Assembly: GCA_945919795.1 (NCBI GenBank)
Contig: CAMEJJ010000003.1
Coordinates: 1 to 64,000, forward strand
DNA from: an uncultured Lachnospiraceae bacterium
GTDB taxonomy: Bacteria; Bacillota; Clostridia; Lachnospirales; Lachnospiraceae
DNA: 64,000 bases
Reading direction: 5' to 3'
Shown: one piece after another, positions 44,378 through 53,809 of the stretch
Position numbering within the stretch: position 1 is the stretch's first letter
Layout of the letters: each line of letters starts with the position of its first letter
Position numbers and translations under genes: made by a program
Notes under the pieces: generated by a model
What the model saw: the letters and a program-made list of their open reading frames with translations, nothing else
The model's database searches: none
Told to the model about the DNA's origin: nothing

Positions 44378-45850
44378 ATGAACAGACCTATTATTCGATA
44401 TATTTTGGGACAGGTTTTAAAAATAGAAGGCGTCCTGATGTTGCTACCTTGTCTGGTCGCATTGATCTATCGGGAAAAAAACGGTTACTATTTCTTAATG
44501 ACCGCTTTTTTATGCATGGCGCTCGGCTTTTTTATGACCATTAGAAAGCCCAAAAACAATGTATTTTATCTGAAAGAAGGATGTGTCACAACCACATTAA
44601 GCTGGGCGTTTTTATCTTTCTTTGGCGCAATTCCCTTTTGGGCATGCGGTGAAATTCCTTCTTTAACCGATGCTTTATTTGAGACCGTATCCGGATTTAC
44701 CACCACAGGTGCCAGTATCTTAAATAATGTTGAAACACTCAGCCACTGTTCCCTGTTTTGGCGAAGCTTTACGCACTGGATCGGCGGAATGGGAGTTTTA
44801 GTATTTCTCTTAGCGGTTATCCCCATGACAGGCGGCTCCCATATGAATCTCATGAGAGCAGAAAGCCCCGGTCCTTCTGTTGGCAAACTGGTTCCGAAAA
44901 TCAAATCTACGGCCCGGATCTTATATTTGATTTACTTCGGTCTGACTGTAATTGAATGTATCTTGTTGTTGTTTGGCGGCATGCCACTCTTTGATTCCCT
45001 GACGACCTCATTCGGAACTGCCGGAACCGGTGGATTTGGTATCAAAAATAGCAGTATCGGCGACTACTCCCCATATATTCAATGGGTTGTCACGATTTTT
45101 ATGATTTTATTCGGTGTCAACTTTAATGCCTACTATCTGATTTTATTCCGCCAGTTTAAAAAGGCGCTTTGCATGGAAGAGGTTCGCTATTACCTTTTGG
45201 TTATTCTTACAACCATCATTATCGTCTGTATCGATATCCGCAATTGCTATGACAGCATGGCAGAAGTCATCAGACATGCTGCTTTCCAGGTTGGGTCCAT
45301 TATTACCACGACCGGATTTTCAACCACAGACTTTGGCATATGGCCTCAGACCTCCAAAACCATTCTGGTTATGCTTATGTTTATCGGCGCATGTGCCGGA
45401 AGTACGGGTGGCGGAATCAAGGTTTCCCGTTTTGTGGTTTTATTTAAAACGGTTATGAAAGAATTGGATTCTTACATTCATCCTAAGAGCATTAAAAAGA
45501 TTAAGATGGATGGAAAAGCGGTAGAACATGAAGTTGTCCGTTCCATCAATGTTTACTTCATTACTTTTGTTACCGTATTTACACTTTCGCTCCTAATCAT
45601 ATCCTTTAACGGACATGATCTGGAGACAAACTTTACTGCAGTAGCGGCGACTATCAATAATATTGGTCCGGGACTTAGTTTGGTTGGTCCTACGCAAAAC
45701 TTCCAGTTTTTCAGCAATCTATCGAAATATGTCTTTATCATAGACATGCTTGCCGGCCGATTAGAGCTGTTCCCGCTTCTGATTTTCTTCCATCCAGCTG
45801 TATGGCAGGATTTATTTAAAAATAAATCGGGGAAGAAATATTCATCATAA
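44378..45850 (+). CDS. trkH: Trk potassium transporter membrane subunit TrkH
   Basis: This 490-aa membrane protein has the four repeated pore motifs of the superfamily of K+ transporters. Selectivity-filter glycines are visible in VSGFTTTGASIL near residue 105, FGTAGTGGFG near 215, ITTTGFSTTDFG near 312, and NNIGPGLS near 427, and CAGSTGGGIK follows the third pore. TrkA, the gating ring, is encoded just upstream. Confidence 0.96.
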   Translation: MNRPIIRYILGQVLKIEGVLMLLPCLVALIYREKNGYYFLMTAFLCMALGFFMTIRKPKNNVFYLKEGCVTTTLSWAFLSFFGAIPFWACGEIPSLTDALFETVSGFTTTGASILNNVETLSHCSLFWRSFTHWIGGMGVLVFLLAVIPMTGGSHMNLMRAESPGPSVGKLVPKIKSTARILYLIYFGLTVIECILLLFGGMPLFDSLTTSFGTAGTGGFGIKNSSIGDYSPYIQWVVTIFMILFGVNFNAYYLILFRQFKKALCMEEVRYYLLVILTTIIIVCIDIRNCYDSMAEVIRHAAFQVGSIITTTGFSTTDFGIWPQTSKTILVMLMFIGACAGSTGGGIKVSRFVVLFKTVMKELDSYIHPKSIKKIKMDGKAVEHEVVRSINVYFITFVTVFTLSLLIISFNGHDLETNFTAVAATINNIGPGLSLVGPTQNFQFFSNLSKYVFIIDMLAGRLELFPLLIFFHPAVWQDLFKNKSGKKYSS

Positions 45851-45858
45851 ATAGTAGA

Positions 45859-45952
45859 TTATAATGAATGTTTATAAAAATATGAATCTGGTCGGCTACA
45901 GCTAGCTATCCGGACGGCAATCCGATTATCTATTCAGATCAGCTCATTATAA
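45859..45952. repeat. Small imperfect fold-back between trkH and spoIIID
   Basis: TTATAATGA (45859-45867) and TCATTATAA (45944-45952) are exact inverted repeats that bracket about 76 bp without coding capacity. It may be a short hairpin element or part of the 3' region of trkH. Confidence 0.45.
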
Positions 45953-45957
45953 ACACG

Positions 45958-46007
45958 CAAAAAGAGCTTTGCACTACGAAATACTCGTGATGCAAAGCTC
46001 TTTTTTA
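45958..46007. terminator. Bidirectional terminator between trkH and spoIIID
   Basis: AAAAAGAGCTTTGCA pairs perfectly with TGCAAAGCTCTTTTT across a 17-nt loop, with T-runs on both strands. The spoIIID stop lies in its right end. Confidence 0.92.
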
Positions 46008-46271
46008 TTTGTTTGTGATACGCATCTGATGTGTATATTTTTCTTTTGTTGCCATTCCGCCGCGGATATGACGTTCCGATTTATTCACATCTAACACTTT
46101 TCTCGCATCGCTTGCCAGCGCAGGATTGATATACTCCAGTCTCTCCGTGACATCCTTATGTACTGTTGATTTGGAAATACCAAATGCCTTTGCAGCCTGC
46201 CTGACGGTCGCATTATGTTCGATAATGTAATTTGCGACATTGATGGCTCTTTCTTCAATATATTCTTTCAC
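46005..46271 (-). CDS. spoIIID: Sporulation transcriptional regulator SpoIIID
   Basis: This 88-aa DNA-binding protein controls mother-cell genes early in sporulation under sigma-E. The helix-turn-helix TVRQAAKAFGISKSTVHKDV lies at residues 22-41, and the C-terminal basic region with HIRGGMATKEKY is typical. Its presence shows that the organism belongs to a spore-forming lineage. Confidence 0.97.
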   Translation of the reverse strand: MKEYIEERAINVANYIIEHNATVRQAAKAFGISKSTVHKDVTERLEYINPALASDARKVLDVNKSERHIRGGMATKEKYTHQMRITNK

Positions 46272-46331
46272 ACAACTACCCCTCAGAAAGCTTTTTTACA
46301 TTGTATGCAAAAGCTTTCCCGGATAGTCCAT

Positions 46332-46362
46332 GAAAAAATCCGCAGTCTGTGAAACTGCGGAT
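46332..46362 (-). terminator. Terminator of the NlpC/P60 gene
   Basis: ATCCGCAG and CTGCGGAT form a perfect 8-bp stem with a 9-nt loop, followed on the minus strand by a T6 run. Confidence 0.85.
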
Positions 46363-46463
46363 AAAATCAAAAATAATAACCTTTATATTCAGAAATATTC
46401 TAATTACAAATATTCTTTTTAATATTAGAAATTCATATTTAATTATCTTTAGAATCTTCAAAT

Positions 46464-47666
46464 TTAAAGAATTCGTCTGACTGCCAGAATAGTACGATAC
46501 GTCGCATTACTGATTTTAATACCGGTCCTCTCGGAACTGGCATGTACAATCTGGCCATTTCCAATATACAGTCCCACATGTCCGGCATAACAGATTAAAT
46601 CACCGGGCTGTGCCTGAGAATAATCGACACCGGTTCCAAAGAATCTTTGACTAGTAGAATCACGTGGAATGCGAATACCAAAATGGGCATATACAGACTG
46701 TGTAAATCCTGAACAGTCAGTTCCGTTAGTCAGACTTGTCCCTCCAAACACATAAGGATTTCCGATAAACTGACAACCATAAGCGGCTATATCTCTTCCA
46801 AGTGCAGAACCTTCTGAACTGGTAACAACTGTCTCAACTGCCTGCGAAGAATCCGCCTTCGTGGAAGATCCATTTCCCGTAGCAACAGTTGTGGTATTTT
46901 TCGCAAGCTCTTCCTGTCTGGCCTTCTCTTTTCGTTCTTCTTCCTCTTTAGCCTCTAACTCTTTGATTCTTGCCGTCTGCTCTTCTAATTGGTTTTTATA
47001 CGCAGCAGCCTGTGCAGTAGCCTGTGCTAACTGATCTTCAAAATTGGCAACACTCTGCTTTTTGGTATTGATAATATTCTCTAAGTAATCCTGTTGTTCT
47101 TTTAGCTCATTTTTACTGGTCAACAAATCAGCTTCTTCGATTTCCAGTTCGGTTTTATAATCAGAAATCCTTTGGATGGTCTGTTCATACAGATTTAGCA
47201 TTTCCCGATCATAGGAGTAAAGCTCCTCGGCATAAGAAGCCTTATTGAGCATATCAGGCCAACTGTCTGCTTCCAATAAAACAGCCATATAGGCACTGTC
47301 TCCCTTTTCGTACATAAAACGGATGCGTGTTTTCATATTTTCATATTGAACAAGAGCATCTTCCTGTGCCTTCTTTAATTCTTCTTTTACAACGCCAATC
47401 TCATCCTCTTTTGCAGCAATTTCATCCACACAAATACTGATACTGGTTAATACATCCACTAATTCTGTATCCAGTACCACGATCTCTTCGGAAACAGCCT
47501 GCTTTTGTTGCTCAATATCATCTACACGCTCATTTACCTCTTCTAAAGCTTCCTGAGTCTTCTCTTTTTCTTTTTGAACATCCTGAGAAGTTTCAGCGAA
47601 TACAGATAGCGCAGATCCGAATGTCATTATGCAAATCATTAGTATACAAAGTATACGCTTTTTCAT
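46464..47666 (-). CDS. NlpC/P60 peptidoglycan hydrolase with coiled coil
   Basis: This 400-aa secreted enzyme has a signal peptide ending near AFAET (residue 25), a long coiled coil (about 28-245) rich in Glu and Lys, a Ser/Thr linker, and an NlpC/P60 domain from about 285. The catalytic Cys is in GTDCSGFTQ and the His in YAGHVGLYIGNG. This layout matches CwlO/PcsB-type hydrolases, whose coiled coil is usually held inactive until the FtsEX complex engages it. It cuts stem peptides between D-Glu and the diamino acid by family knowledge. Confidence 0.93.
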   Translation of the reverse strand: MKKRILCILMICIMTFGSALSVFAETSQDVQKEKEKTQEALEEVNERVDDIEQQKQAVSEEIVVLDTELVDVLTSISICVDEIAAKEDEIGVVKEELKKAQEDALVQYENMKTRIRFMYEKGDSAYMAVLLEADSWPDMLNKASYAEELYSYDREMLNLYEQTIQRISDYKTELEIEEADLLTSKNELKEQQDYLENIINTKKQSVANFEDQLAQATAQAAAYKNQLEEQTARIKELEAKEEEERKEKARQEELAKNTTTVATGNGSSTKADSSQAVETVVTSSEGSALGRDIAAYGCQFIGNPYVFGGTSLTNGTDCSGFTQSVYAHFGIRIPRDSTSQRFFGTGVDYSQAQPGDLICYAGHVGLYIGNGQIVHASSERTGIKISNATYRTILAVRRIL

Positions 47667-47719
47667 ATGAATACTCCGTTTCCCTGCTCTTACTTATCAA
47701 AGTGTAGTCCTAATCAACA

Positions 47720-48835
47720 TTAATACATAGAGTCATCCAAGAAAGGCATACTCTCGTTTTCAGTGATTGATGCTGTTTCCTTAATCCGATTCAAAATTAC
47801 TTTTCTTCTGACATAAGAACGCAGGTATTCATCACTTTTGGATTCTATCATCTCAGCCGCAGAAGAAAAACCGTATTTTTCATATTCTTCCTGCGCTGTC
47901 TTTTTAATATCATCGTCGGTTACGGTAATTCCCTCTGCCTTTGCAATAGCCCTGCAAATCAAATCACTTTCTGCCTCAGACTTAGCAACAGACTGACGCT
48001 GTACCTCATAAGATTCTGCATCATACCCCATGTAACCAATCATGGTATCGGTATCAACACCATACTGTGCTGCATAGTCTTCCAAATCAGCATCAAGCTC
48101 TGCCAGTTTTTCATCAAGCAAAATCTGCGGTATTTCTTTAATCTCACAATTTGCCGCTACCTGATCCCACAATGCGCTATCAACCAGACTTTCGTTTTGA
48201 TCCTCGCAGGCATCTTCGATGAAACCTTTTGCATAGTTTGTATATTCATCGTAGTTTGTAACACCTTCAATACCAAAACTTGCAAAAAAATCTTCATCAA
48301 ATTCCGGCAATTTGGGCTCATCGATGGAATTCACTGATACGGTAAATACAACATCCTGACCGGCCAACTCTTCATTATTTTTATATTCTTCGGGGAAAGT
48401 CAAATTCAAATCCACCGTTTCACCGACATTGACACCTACAAGCCCATCTTCAAATCCGTCAATAAATTGACCGGAACCAATTTCAAGATGTGCTCCTTGT
48501 GCGGTTCCGCCATCAAAAGCCACACCGTCTTTTTTTCCCAGATAATCGATATTAACGACATCGTTCATAGAAACAGTCTGCTTATCCGTAACTTCATACT
48601 CATACAAATCATAGCTGGAAACATAATATTCCAAATCCTGATCAATGTATTGTTTTAAATCATCATCCGTAAAATCATAGTGATCAACTGTCACTTCCAG
48701 GTTCTTGTATTCACCCAATGTTACATAATCATCCGGATTGATTGCATCGAGCCCTTCCGCTTTCTCTTTTCCGCAAGCAGTCAAAGAAGACATCATTGCA
48801 ATCATCAAACCGACATATAATAATTTCTTTTTCAT
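47720..48835 (-). CDS. Trigger-factor-like lipoprotein with FKBP-type PPIase domain
   Basis: This 371-aa protein has a lipoprotein signal (lipobox LTAC, lipidated Cys at about 21), an FKBP domain near residues 80-170 (VNIDYLGKKDGVAFDGGTA, IDGFEDGLVG) and a C-terminal trigger-factor-like helical part. It is probably a foldase on the outer face of the membrane, comparable to PrsA in role. The start at 48835 follows AGGAG; seven upstream codons are open but unsupported. Confidence 0.88.
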   Translation of the reverse strand: MKKKLLYVGLMIAMMSSLTACGKEKAEGLDAINPDDYVTLGEYKNLEVTVDHYDFTDDDLKQYIDQDLEYYVSSYDLYEYEVTDKQTVSMNDVVNIDYLGKKDGVAFDGGTAQGAHLEIGSGQFIDGFEDGLVGVNVGETVDLNLTFPEEYKNNEELAGQDVVFTVSVNSIDEPKLPEFDEDFFASFGIEGVTNYDEYTNYAKGFIEDACEDQNESLVDSALWDQVAANCEIKEIPQILLDEKLAELDADLEDYAAQYGVDTDTMIGYMGYDAESYEVQRQSVAKSEAESDLICRAIAKAEGITVTDDDIKKTAQEEYEKYGFSSAAEMIESKSDEYLRSYVRRKVILNRIKETASITENESMPFLDDSMY

Positions 48836-48866
48836 TTTTTTCTCCTCATCAATCATAGTTAAGTTT

Positions 48867-48895
48867 AGTTTAGCACAGCCGCAAGTTTATGTAAA
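48867..48895 (-). promoter_or_regulatory. Promoter of the trigger-factor-like lipoprotein gene
   Basis: Minus-strand TTTACA (48890-48895), 17 bp, and TAAACT (48867-48872) lie about 35 bp before the start codon. Confidence 0.5.
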
Positions 48896-49004
48896 CACAA
48901 CCAGTCCTTAGAAAATGTGAAATTTTTTTGAAAAATATAAAAGATTTATTTTTGGCAGCTTTTTTTGTTAATTCTCTCTAAATTTCCTCTAAATATCGAA
49001 TTCC

Positions 49005-49033
49005 TTGCACTTTATTTCAAAGAATGATACAAT
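49005..49033 (+). promoter_or_regulatory. Promoter of the 160-aa membrane protein gene
   Basis: TTGCAC (49005-49010), 17 bp, and TACAAT (49028-49033) lie 42 bp before the start codon, which has a CAGGAGG site. Confidence 0.65.
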
Positions 49034-49075
49034 AGTTTTGCTTATTTAGGTTATTAAAAATTCAGGAGGTATTCC

Positions 49076-49558
49076 ATGAGTACTACAGGATGGATTATAC
49101 TCATTGTAACGATTCTTGTTTTAGTTGCAATGATTGTAGGAATTGTATTTCTTTACAAAAAAGCAAAAAAGAACCAGGAAGCCCAGGAAGTGGCTATGGA
49201 GGCCAACAAACAGACTTTATCCATGTTAATCATTGATAAAAAGCGCCTCAAACTAAAAGATTCGGGATTGCCTCCGATGGTTATTTCGCAGACACCCAAA
49301 TTAATGAGATCAACAAAGCTTCCGATTGTCAAAGCCAAAGTCGGACCGCAGGTTACCAATTTTGTTGCAGATGAAAAGATTTTTGATTCGATTCCGGTTA
49401 AAAAAGAAGTGAAAGCAGTTGTCAGCGGTATCTATATTACAGAAGTCCGCGGTTACAGAAAAAATGTTAAAAATGCCGAACCTGAGAAAAAGAAAGGTTT
49501 CTGGAAATCCACTTGGGAAAAGGCAAAAGAAAAAGCCGGTGTCAGCCAGGTAAAATAA
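49076..49558 (+). CDS. Single-pass membrane protein of unknown function
   Basis: This 160-aa protein has an N-terminal membrane helix (residues 6-26) and a basic cytosolic domain with a repeated Pro-Val/Ile pattern (GLPPMVISQTPKL, KLPIVKAKVGP, FDSIPVKKEVKAVV), ending in a Lys-rich tail. I do not recognise its family. Its own promoter and strong ribosome site indicate a real, well-expressed gene. Confidence 0.8.
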   Translation: MSTTGWIILIVTILVLVAMIVGIVFLYKKAKKNQEAQEVAMEANKQTLSMLIIDKKRLKLKDSGLPPMVISQTPKLMRSTKLPIVKAKVGPQVTNFVADEKIFDSIPVKKEVKAVVSGIYITEVRGYRKNVKNAEPEKKKGFWKSTWEKAKEKAGVSQVK

Positions 49559-49560
49559 TC

Positions 49561-49983
49561 TTAGATTTCATTTTCGTGAATGAAGATTTCAAGCCTCCCC
49601 TTTGTGGGAGGCATTGTATTTAGTCCGATTCGATAGTCCGCAAATATCTTTGCGGATTTTTCTTTGCACTCAATATGTAATTCATCCGTAATCAGCATAA
49701 CCTCAAAATTGCCAAAGGATGTTATATACACACTATTGTGTGTCTTTTCATTTTCAAATTCCAGACAGCTTCCCACTTCACCTTTGCGGGTTACACGAAG
49801 TGTACTGTCGCTGAAACGCAAAGTCGTTTTGCTGCTTTGCTCCGATTCCTTATCAATCTGTTCTTCATAGGAAACGTAATAATAAGGTTCCTTGTAAATC
49901 ATGGATCCGGTAGTTTCTGTTGTAATGGTTTCATTGGTTCCGGTCTGCGTTCCCGTCACTTTTATCGTTACTTGTTTACTCAC
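49561..49983 (-). CDS. DUF1934 (YwiB-like) beta-barrel protein
   Basis: This 140-aa protein fits DUF1934, small calycin-like beta-barrel proteins such as YwiB. It has the alternating strand pattern, YYYVSYEEQ, STLRVTRKGEVGS and a C-terminal strand RLEIFIHENE. The start is GTG, chosen because AAGGAG sits 5 bp before it. No biochemical function is established for the family. Confidence 0.8.
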   Translation of the reverse strand: MSKQVTIKVTGTQTGTNETITTETTGSMIYKEPYYYVSYEEQIDKESEQSSKTTLRFSDSTLRVTRKGEVGSCLEFENEKTHNSVYITSFGNFEVMLITDELHIECKEKSAKIFADYRIGLNTMPPTKGRLEIFIHENEI

Positions 49984-50045
49984 TTTAACTCCTTATTTTC
50001 CTATAAAGATTCAGCTCATTTTCGATATCTGCAATATCTGCATTC

Positions 50046-50255
50046 TTAGAGAAGTTCTCTCAGTTTATCCAAAAAATAACTCCGATATTCTACCTTGATC
50101 TCCTGCTCTAAATCATCACTGTCATTTTCCGTTTCATAAACGATACTTTCCTTTGGAATTCCATACTGTGGATACATAGCTCCAAAAAGGAATGCCATGG
50201 AATATACCGTAAAAACTATACCGTAGGTGGAGAGTTTTAAGATATTCTCTTTCAT
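50046..50255 (-). CDS. Small single-helix membrane protein (69 aa)
   Basis: One membrane helix lies at residues 8-30 (YGIVFTVYSMAFLFGAM), followed by a charged extracellular or cytosolic tail rich in Glu and Asp. GAGGG precedes the ATG. It sits between the DUF1934 and GntR-family genes on the same strand, 62 bp before the former. Family not recognised, but composition and context support a real gene. Confidence 0.65.
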   Translation of the reverse strand: MKENILKLSTYGIVFTVYSMAFLFGAMYPQYGIPKESIVYETENDSDDLEQEIKVEYRSYFLDKLRELL

Positions 50256-50410
50256 TTCGTTCCCTCACTTTTCTTTTCACAAATGATATAACTGAAATTT
50301 AGTAACCAGTCAAATCATTGATGCTAAAAAAAGTGTTGCCCATAATATAGTATTTATACAACTATTCTATAATTTATCTTTCTTTTTACAATTGTATTCT
50401 TGAGAAAGTT

Positions 50411-50455
50411 TGAGAACGCGTCTGTAACAGGATATGCAAATTTCATGGGAACACA
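50411..50455. repeat. Solo copy of a dispersed repeat end
   Basis: TGAGAACGCGTCTG followed by GGATATGCAAATTTC and GGGAACACA matches, base for base in most positions, the outer arms of the element at 20975-21126 and the tail at 63672-63720. No partner arm is seen here, so this looks like a remnant. Confidence 0.7.
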
Positions 50456-50474
50456 ATTGAAAAAAGGGAGTTTT

Positions 50475-51155
50475 CTATGCATCCAGATTCAGATGCTTAA
50501 TAATTGTCTCTTCCTGGTTATCAATGTGGAGAACAACTGCTTTGGCAGCTCTTTCTTCGTCGCCATCCATAATGGCACTATAGATTTCCTCATGCTCTGC
50601 AACCAGCCGGTTGTGATAGGCAGCATCCTTAATATATTCCAAACGATAGCGGTACATCTGCTCCGCCAGATTATTTACAAGCTGAATTAACCTGTCATTT
50701 CCCGTTGCCTTATTAATAATATCGTGGAAACGAACATCGGCCTCCGTAATATCTTTCGTATTATTACTTTTCACAACCTGCGCAAATTCATCGCACGCCT
50801 CGCGAAGTTGTTTTTTATACTCGTCGTCCATTCTGCTGCAGGCAAGTCTTACAGCTAACATATCCAATGCCCTGCGGACTTCTAAGACATCTTTTAAATT
50901 TTTCTCCGTAATGCGGGCAACCTGCGCACCTTTTCTGGGAATCATTACAACAAGACCTTCCAATTCCAGTTTACGGATTGCCTCACGGATTGGCGTTCTG
51001 CTGACACCCAAACGGTCTGCCAGATGAATCTCCATCAGACGTTCGCCGGGTTTTAATTCTCCGGTTAAAATCGCCTGCCGCAATGTGTTAAACACCACAT
51101 CCCTAAGTGGAAGATATTCATTCATATTTTGTTGCATAATATCCATCATCATCAT
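50475..51155 (-). CDS. GntR-family regulator (FadR subfamily)
   Basis: This 226-aa regulator has an N-terminal winged helix (HLADRLGVSRTPIREAIRKL near residue 45) and a C-terminal all-helical FCD domain that binds small carboxylic acids, with candidate metal ligands Asp and His (DVRFHDII, RLVAEHEEIY). The start at 51155 follows TTGGAGG; eight upstream codons are not used. It lies 14 bp after ispE and is co-transcribed with it. Ligand unknown. Confidence 0.92.
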   Translation of the reverse strand: MMMMDIMQQNMNEYLPLRDVVFNTLRQAILTGELKPGERLMEIHLADRLGVSRTPIREAIRKLELEGLVVMIPRKGAQVARITEKNLKDVLEVRRALDMLAVRLACSRMDDEYKKQLREACDEFAQVVKSNNTKDITEADVRFHDIINKATGNDRLIQLVNNLAEQMYRYRLEYIKDAAYHNRLVAEHEEIYSAIMDGDEERAAKAVVLHIDNQEETIIKHLNLDA

Positions 51156-51169
51156 AAAAAAACCTCCAA

Positions 51170-52039
51170 TTATCCCCAAAAACCGGTTACATAGACTTCT
51201 TCGATCTGATATTTTTCCCGTATTACATCGGCCGCCAGTTCAGCTTGTTTCAGATCGTCAAATATTGCAAATACGGTCGGTCCACTGCCACTCATCAGTG
51301 CATTGACAGCACCGTTTTCCATACATGTTTTCTTCATATCTCCTATAATCGGATATGCCGGTATCGTAACGGTTTCCAATACATTTCCCATACGGTCGGT
51401 GACACCTTTTAATTCATGGTTTTCAATCGCCTGTCTCATGCCGTCGATATCCGGATGGAATTCCAGTTTTGAAACCTTCAGATTCTTGTATACAAAAGCC
51501 GTCGATACATCCAGATTAGGCTTTGCAATTAACACATGTGCCGGTAAGACAGCCGGTAATTTTGTCAGGATTTCACCAATTCCTTCTGAAAGTGCCGTTC
51601 CGCCCATAATACAATACGGTACATCCGCTCCAACCTTAACGGAAATTTCAAGTAACTTTTCCATAGATAAGGGTTGTCCGCTTATTTCATTCAATGCTAA
51701 AAATGTTACAGCCGCATCGGTACTTCCACCTGCCATTCCTGCTGCAATCGGAATTCTTTTATTCAAAAATATTTTTATTCCAAAGGCTTGTCCCGTCTCT
51801 TCAAAGAAAACCCTTGCCGCTTTGTAAATCAGATTATGCTCATCTAGAGGAAGCTTTCCGCTGTCTGATTCAATGACAATATCATTTTCCTCTGTCATCT
51901 CAAAGGTCAGCGTATCGCACAAACCAATGGTTTGCATAATCATTTTTACTTCATGATATCCATCTTCCCGTTTTCTTAAAACATCCAGACCCAGATTTAT
52001 TTTTGCATGAGCTTCTTTTGTAATCTTTTTAACTGTCAT
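51170..52039 (-). CDS. ispE: 4-diphosphocytidyl-2-C-methyl-D-erythritol kinase
   Basis: IspE phosphorylates CDP-methylerythritol in the MEP isoprenoid pathway. The 289-aa protein starts with the family marker AHAKINLGLDVL and has the GHMP-kinase ATP loop PIAAGMAGGSTDAA near residue 96 and SGSGPTVFAIF near 262. The ATG at 52039 is preferred over a TTG one codon upstream; AAAGGGGA precedes it. Confidence 0.96.
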   Translation of the reverse strand: MTVKKITKEAHAKINLGLDVLRKREDGYHEVKMIMQTIGLCDTLTFEMTEENDIVIESDSGKLPLDEHNLIYKAARVFFEETGQAFGIKIFLNKRIPIAAGMAGGSTDAAVTFLALNEISGQPLSMEKLLEISVKVGADVPYCIMGGTALSEGIGEILTKLPAVLPAHVLIAKPNLDVSTAFVYKNLKVSKLEFHPDIDGMRQAIENHELKGVTDRMGNVLETVTIPAYPIIGDMKKTCMENGAVNALMSGSGPTVFAIFDDLKQAELAADVIREKYQIEEVYVTGFWG

Positions 52040-52156
52040 CAAAAAATCCCCTTTTATCCCAAAGTAAAATTGTATTTATTATGTATTTTGTACTAATCAC
52101 GTACTTTGTATACAATATTATATCGAAACATTTGAAGATATGCAAGAAAAACGAAA

Positions 52157-52180
52157 AACAGGGCCTTTTCAGACCCTGTT
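52157..52180 (-). terminator. Terminator overlapping the 3' end of the SipL-like gene
   Basis: AACAGGG and CCCTGTT form a stem with a 10-nt loop, followed by a T-rich run on the minus strand. The last codons and stop lie within the hairpin. Confidence 0.8.
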
Positions 52181-53734
52181 CTTCATAAGAAGTAAACGAT
52201 CTCCCGGATGTATTTCATCCGTCGTCAATTCATTCAATCGTTTTATCTCCTCAACCGGTATAAAATATTCTTTTCCGATTTTCCATAAGCTGTCACCGGA
52301 TTTAACAATATAAATGACCATTCCCGGCAGGTTTTGCATCTGGTCCGGCATAAAGTCCGAGACTTCTGCGCCAACAATAATGGTTTCCTTCTTTTCTTCC
52401 AGAAGCAACAGATTCATATTAATCGTTGCATTGCATTCTATCGTTTTCGGATCCGGCATCGTTATATCAGCCTGCGCAACCTGCATAAATATTTCATGAT
52501 GCAATTCTTTTCCTGTCAAATCCACATTATCCAGCGTATAGTCAAATGGAATATCCCGTTCCACATAATGAAACTCTTTCATTTCCGGATCAGACGAATA
52601 CAAACAGCGAAGCTGCATATTTCCCACAAGATTCAATTTTCCGTCTTCGATTTCCACATCTTCTAACGTAACCGTTTCTTCGTGATGGATCAGATTGGTA
52701 CAGTCAGCTTCTTCTAACTCAATCCGTTCTTTTACCCGTGTTCTTGCCTGCTTATTTTGTAAAAGTTGCAAAAACATGGCATCCTTACATTCCGTCTGAA
52801 TATCTTTGGTCACACAGTACATGTCAGCCAGAATATCATAGGTCTTTTCTTCATAAGCCTTCATATCCAGATCAAATGCCGCTTCTATTGCAATAATCCG
52901 GTCTTCCCCATCATAATCGGACTTTACCTCACAATTCACATCCGACATCATGATGCCAACACTCGGAATCATCTGGGCATTCAATCCGCTACATACAATT
53001 TCTTCCTGTAACGGAACCGTGGTTTCAAAACAACGACTGCTCTCCTCATCTCCATCCGGTGTATAGAGGAAGAATAACCGCATATTACCACGTACCATCA
53101 TTTTTCCTTCCTCCGGAATACATTCCAGATTTACCGGTACAACCGAGGCATAGAGAATTTCCAAAACATTGGGAAATTGTGCAGGAATCGTTTCTTCATG
53201 CCGGAACCGGAAAATGTCTTTTTTACAGACGGTCGTTTCCAATACATTTAACGGTTTCTTCCGATATTCTGTTGCAAGCGATGTTTCCACATCCACAGCT
53301 GCGGCTTCATCATAAATAGCTCTTGCTAACAACTCCAAAGTTACCAGCACACGAACACTGATTTTTCTGGAATTGATAATGCCAACAGAAAGATCCTCCA
53401 ATTCATATTTCACGCAAATACTGTCTGATGCACTAACACCATCCATATGAAAAAGCTCATCAAAGGGCAGCTCCGTTTCAATCTTGCTAAACGGTTCTTC
53501 CTCCTCTTCGCTCTGATAAAGAATATGGACTGCTAAAGAGCCCTTTAGCGCAACCTGATCATTTCCGGGTTTGACTTCCTCTAACCGGATAACTCCGGAT
53601 TGAAAAATCACCTTATCTATATCGGGACGTAAATCCGGAATATTCACATCATCCTCAATGGTAATCTGGTTGCCTGCTTTGGCCTTTATACAGTCCATAT
53701 GTATATTTTTCTTTGTAAGCTCCAACATTTTCAT
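52169..53734 (-). CDS. sipL: SipL-like spore envelope protein (SPOCS/DUF3794 and LysM)
   Basis: This 521-aa protein has repeated SPOCS (DUF3794) domains, recognisable at residues 20-130 (VNIPDLRPDIDKVIF), around 170-280 and 300-440, and a C-terminal LysM domain from about 473 (YIVKSGDSLWKIGKEYF). In Clostridioides difficile SipL binds SpoIVA and anchors the spore coat. AAGGAGG precedes two in-frame ATGs, at 53734 and 53728; either could be used. It is presumably transcribed in the mother cell. Confidence 0.88.
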   Translation of the reverse strand: MKMLELTKKNIHMDCIKAKAGNQITIEDDVNIPDLRPDIDKVIFQSGVIRLEEVKPGNDQVALKGSLAVHILYQSEEEEEPFSKIETELPFDELFHMDGVSASDSICVKYELEDLSVGIINSRKISVRVLVTLELLARAIYDEAAAVDVETSLATEYRKKPLNVLETTVCKKDIFRFRHEETIPAQFPNVLEILYASVVPVNLECIPEEGKMMVRGNMRLFFLYTPDGDEESSRCFETTVPLQEEIVCSGLNAQMIPSVGIMMSDVNCEVKSDYDGEDRIIAIEAAFDLDMKAYEEKTYDILADMYCVTKDIQTECKDAMFLQLLQNKQARTRVKERIELEEADCTNLIHHEETVTLEDVEIEDGKLNLVGNMQLRCLYSSDPEMKEFHYVERDIPFDYTLDNVDLTGKELHHEIFMQVAQADITMPDPKTIECNATINMNLLLLEEKKETIIVGAEVSDFMPDQMQNLPGMVIYIVKSGDSLWKIGKEYFIPVEEIKRLNELTTDEIHPGDRLLLMKNRV

Positions 53735-53809
53735 CCGACCTCCTTAGGCTTATTACATCATATGATATGTCCCAAAAAGATATGACAAAAATGTATTCAC
53801 ACTTTTATT

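Noticed and set aside
46276-46461. 61-codon frame between spoIIID and the NlpC/P60 gene
   Set aside because: It contains the NlpC/P60 terminator hairpin and is rich in Ile, Lys and Phe as expected from A+T-rich noncoding DNA.
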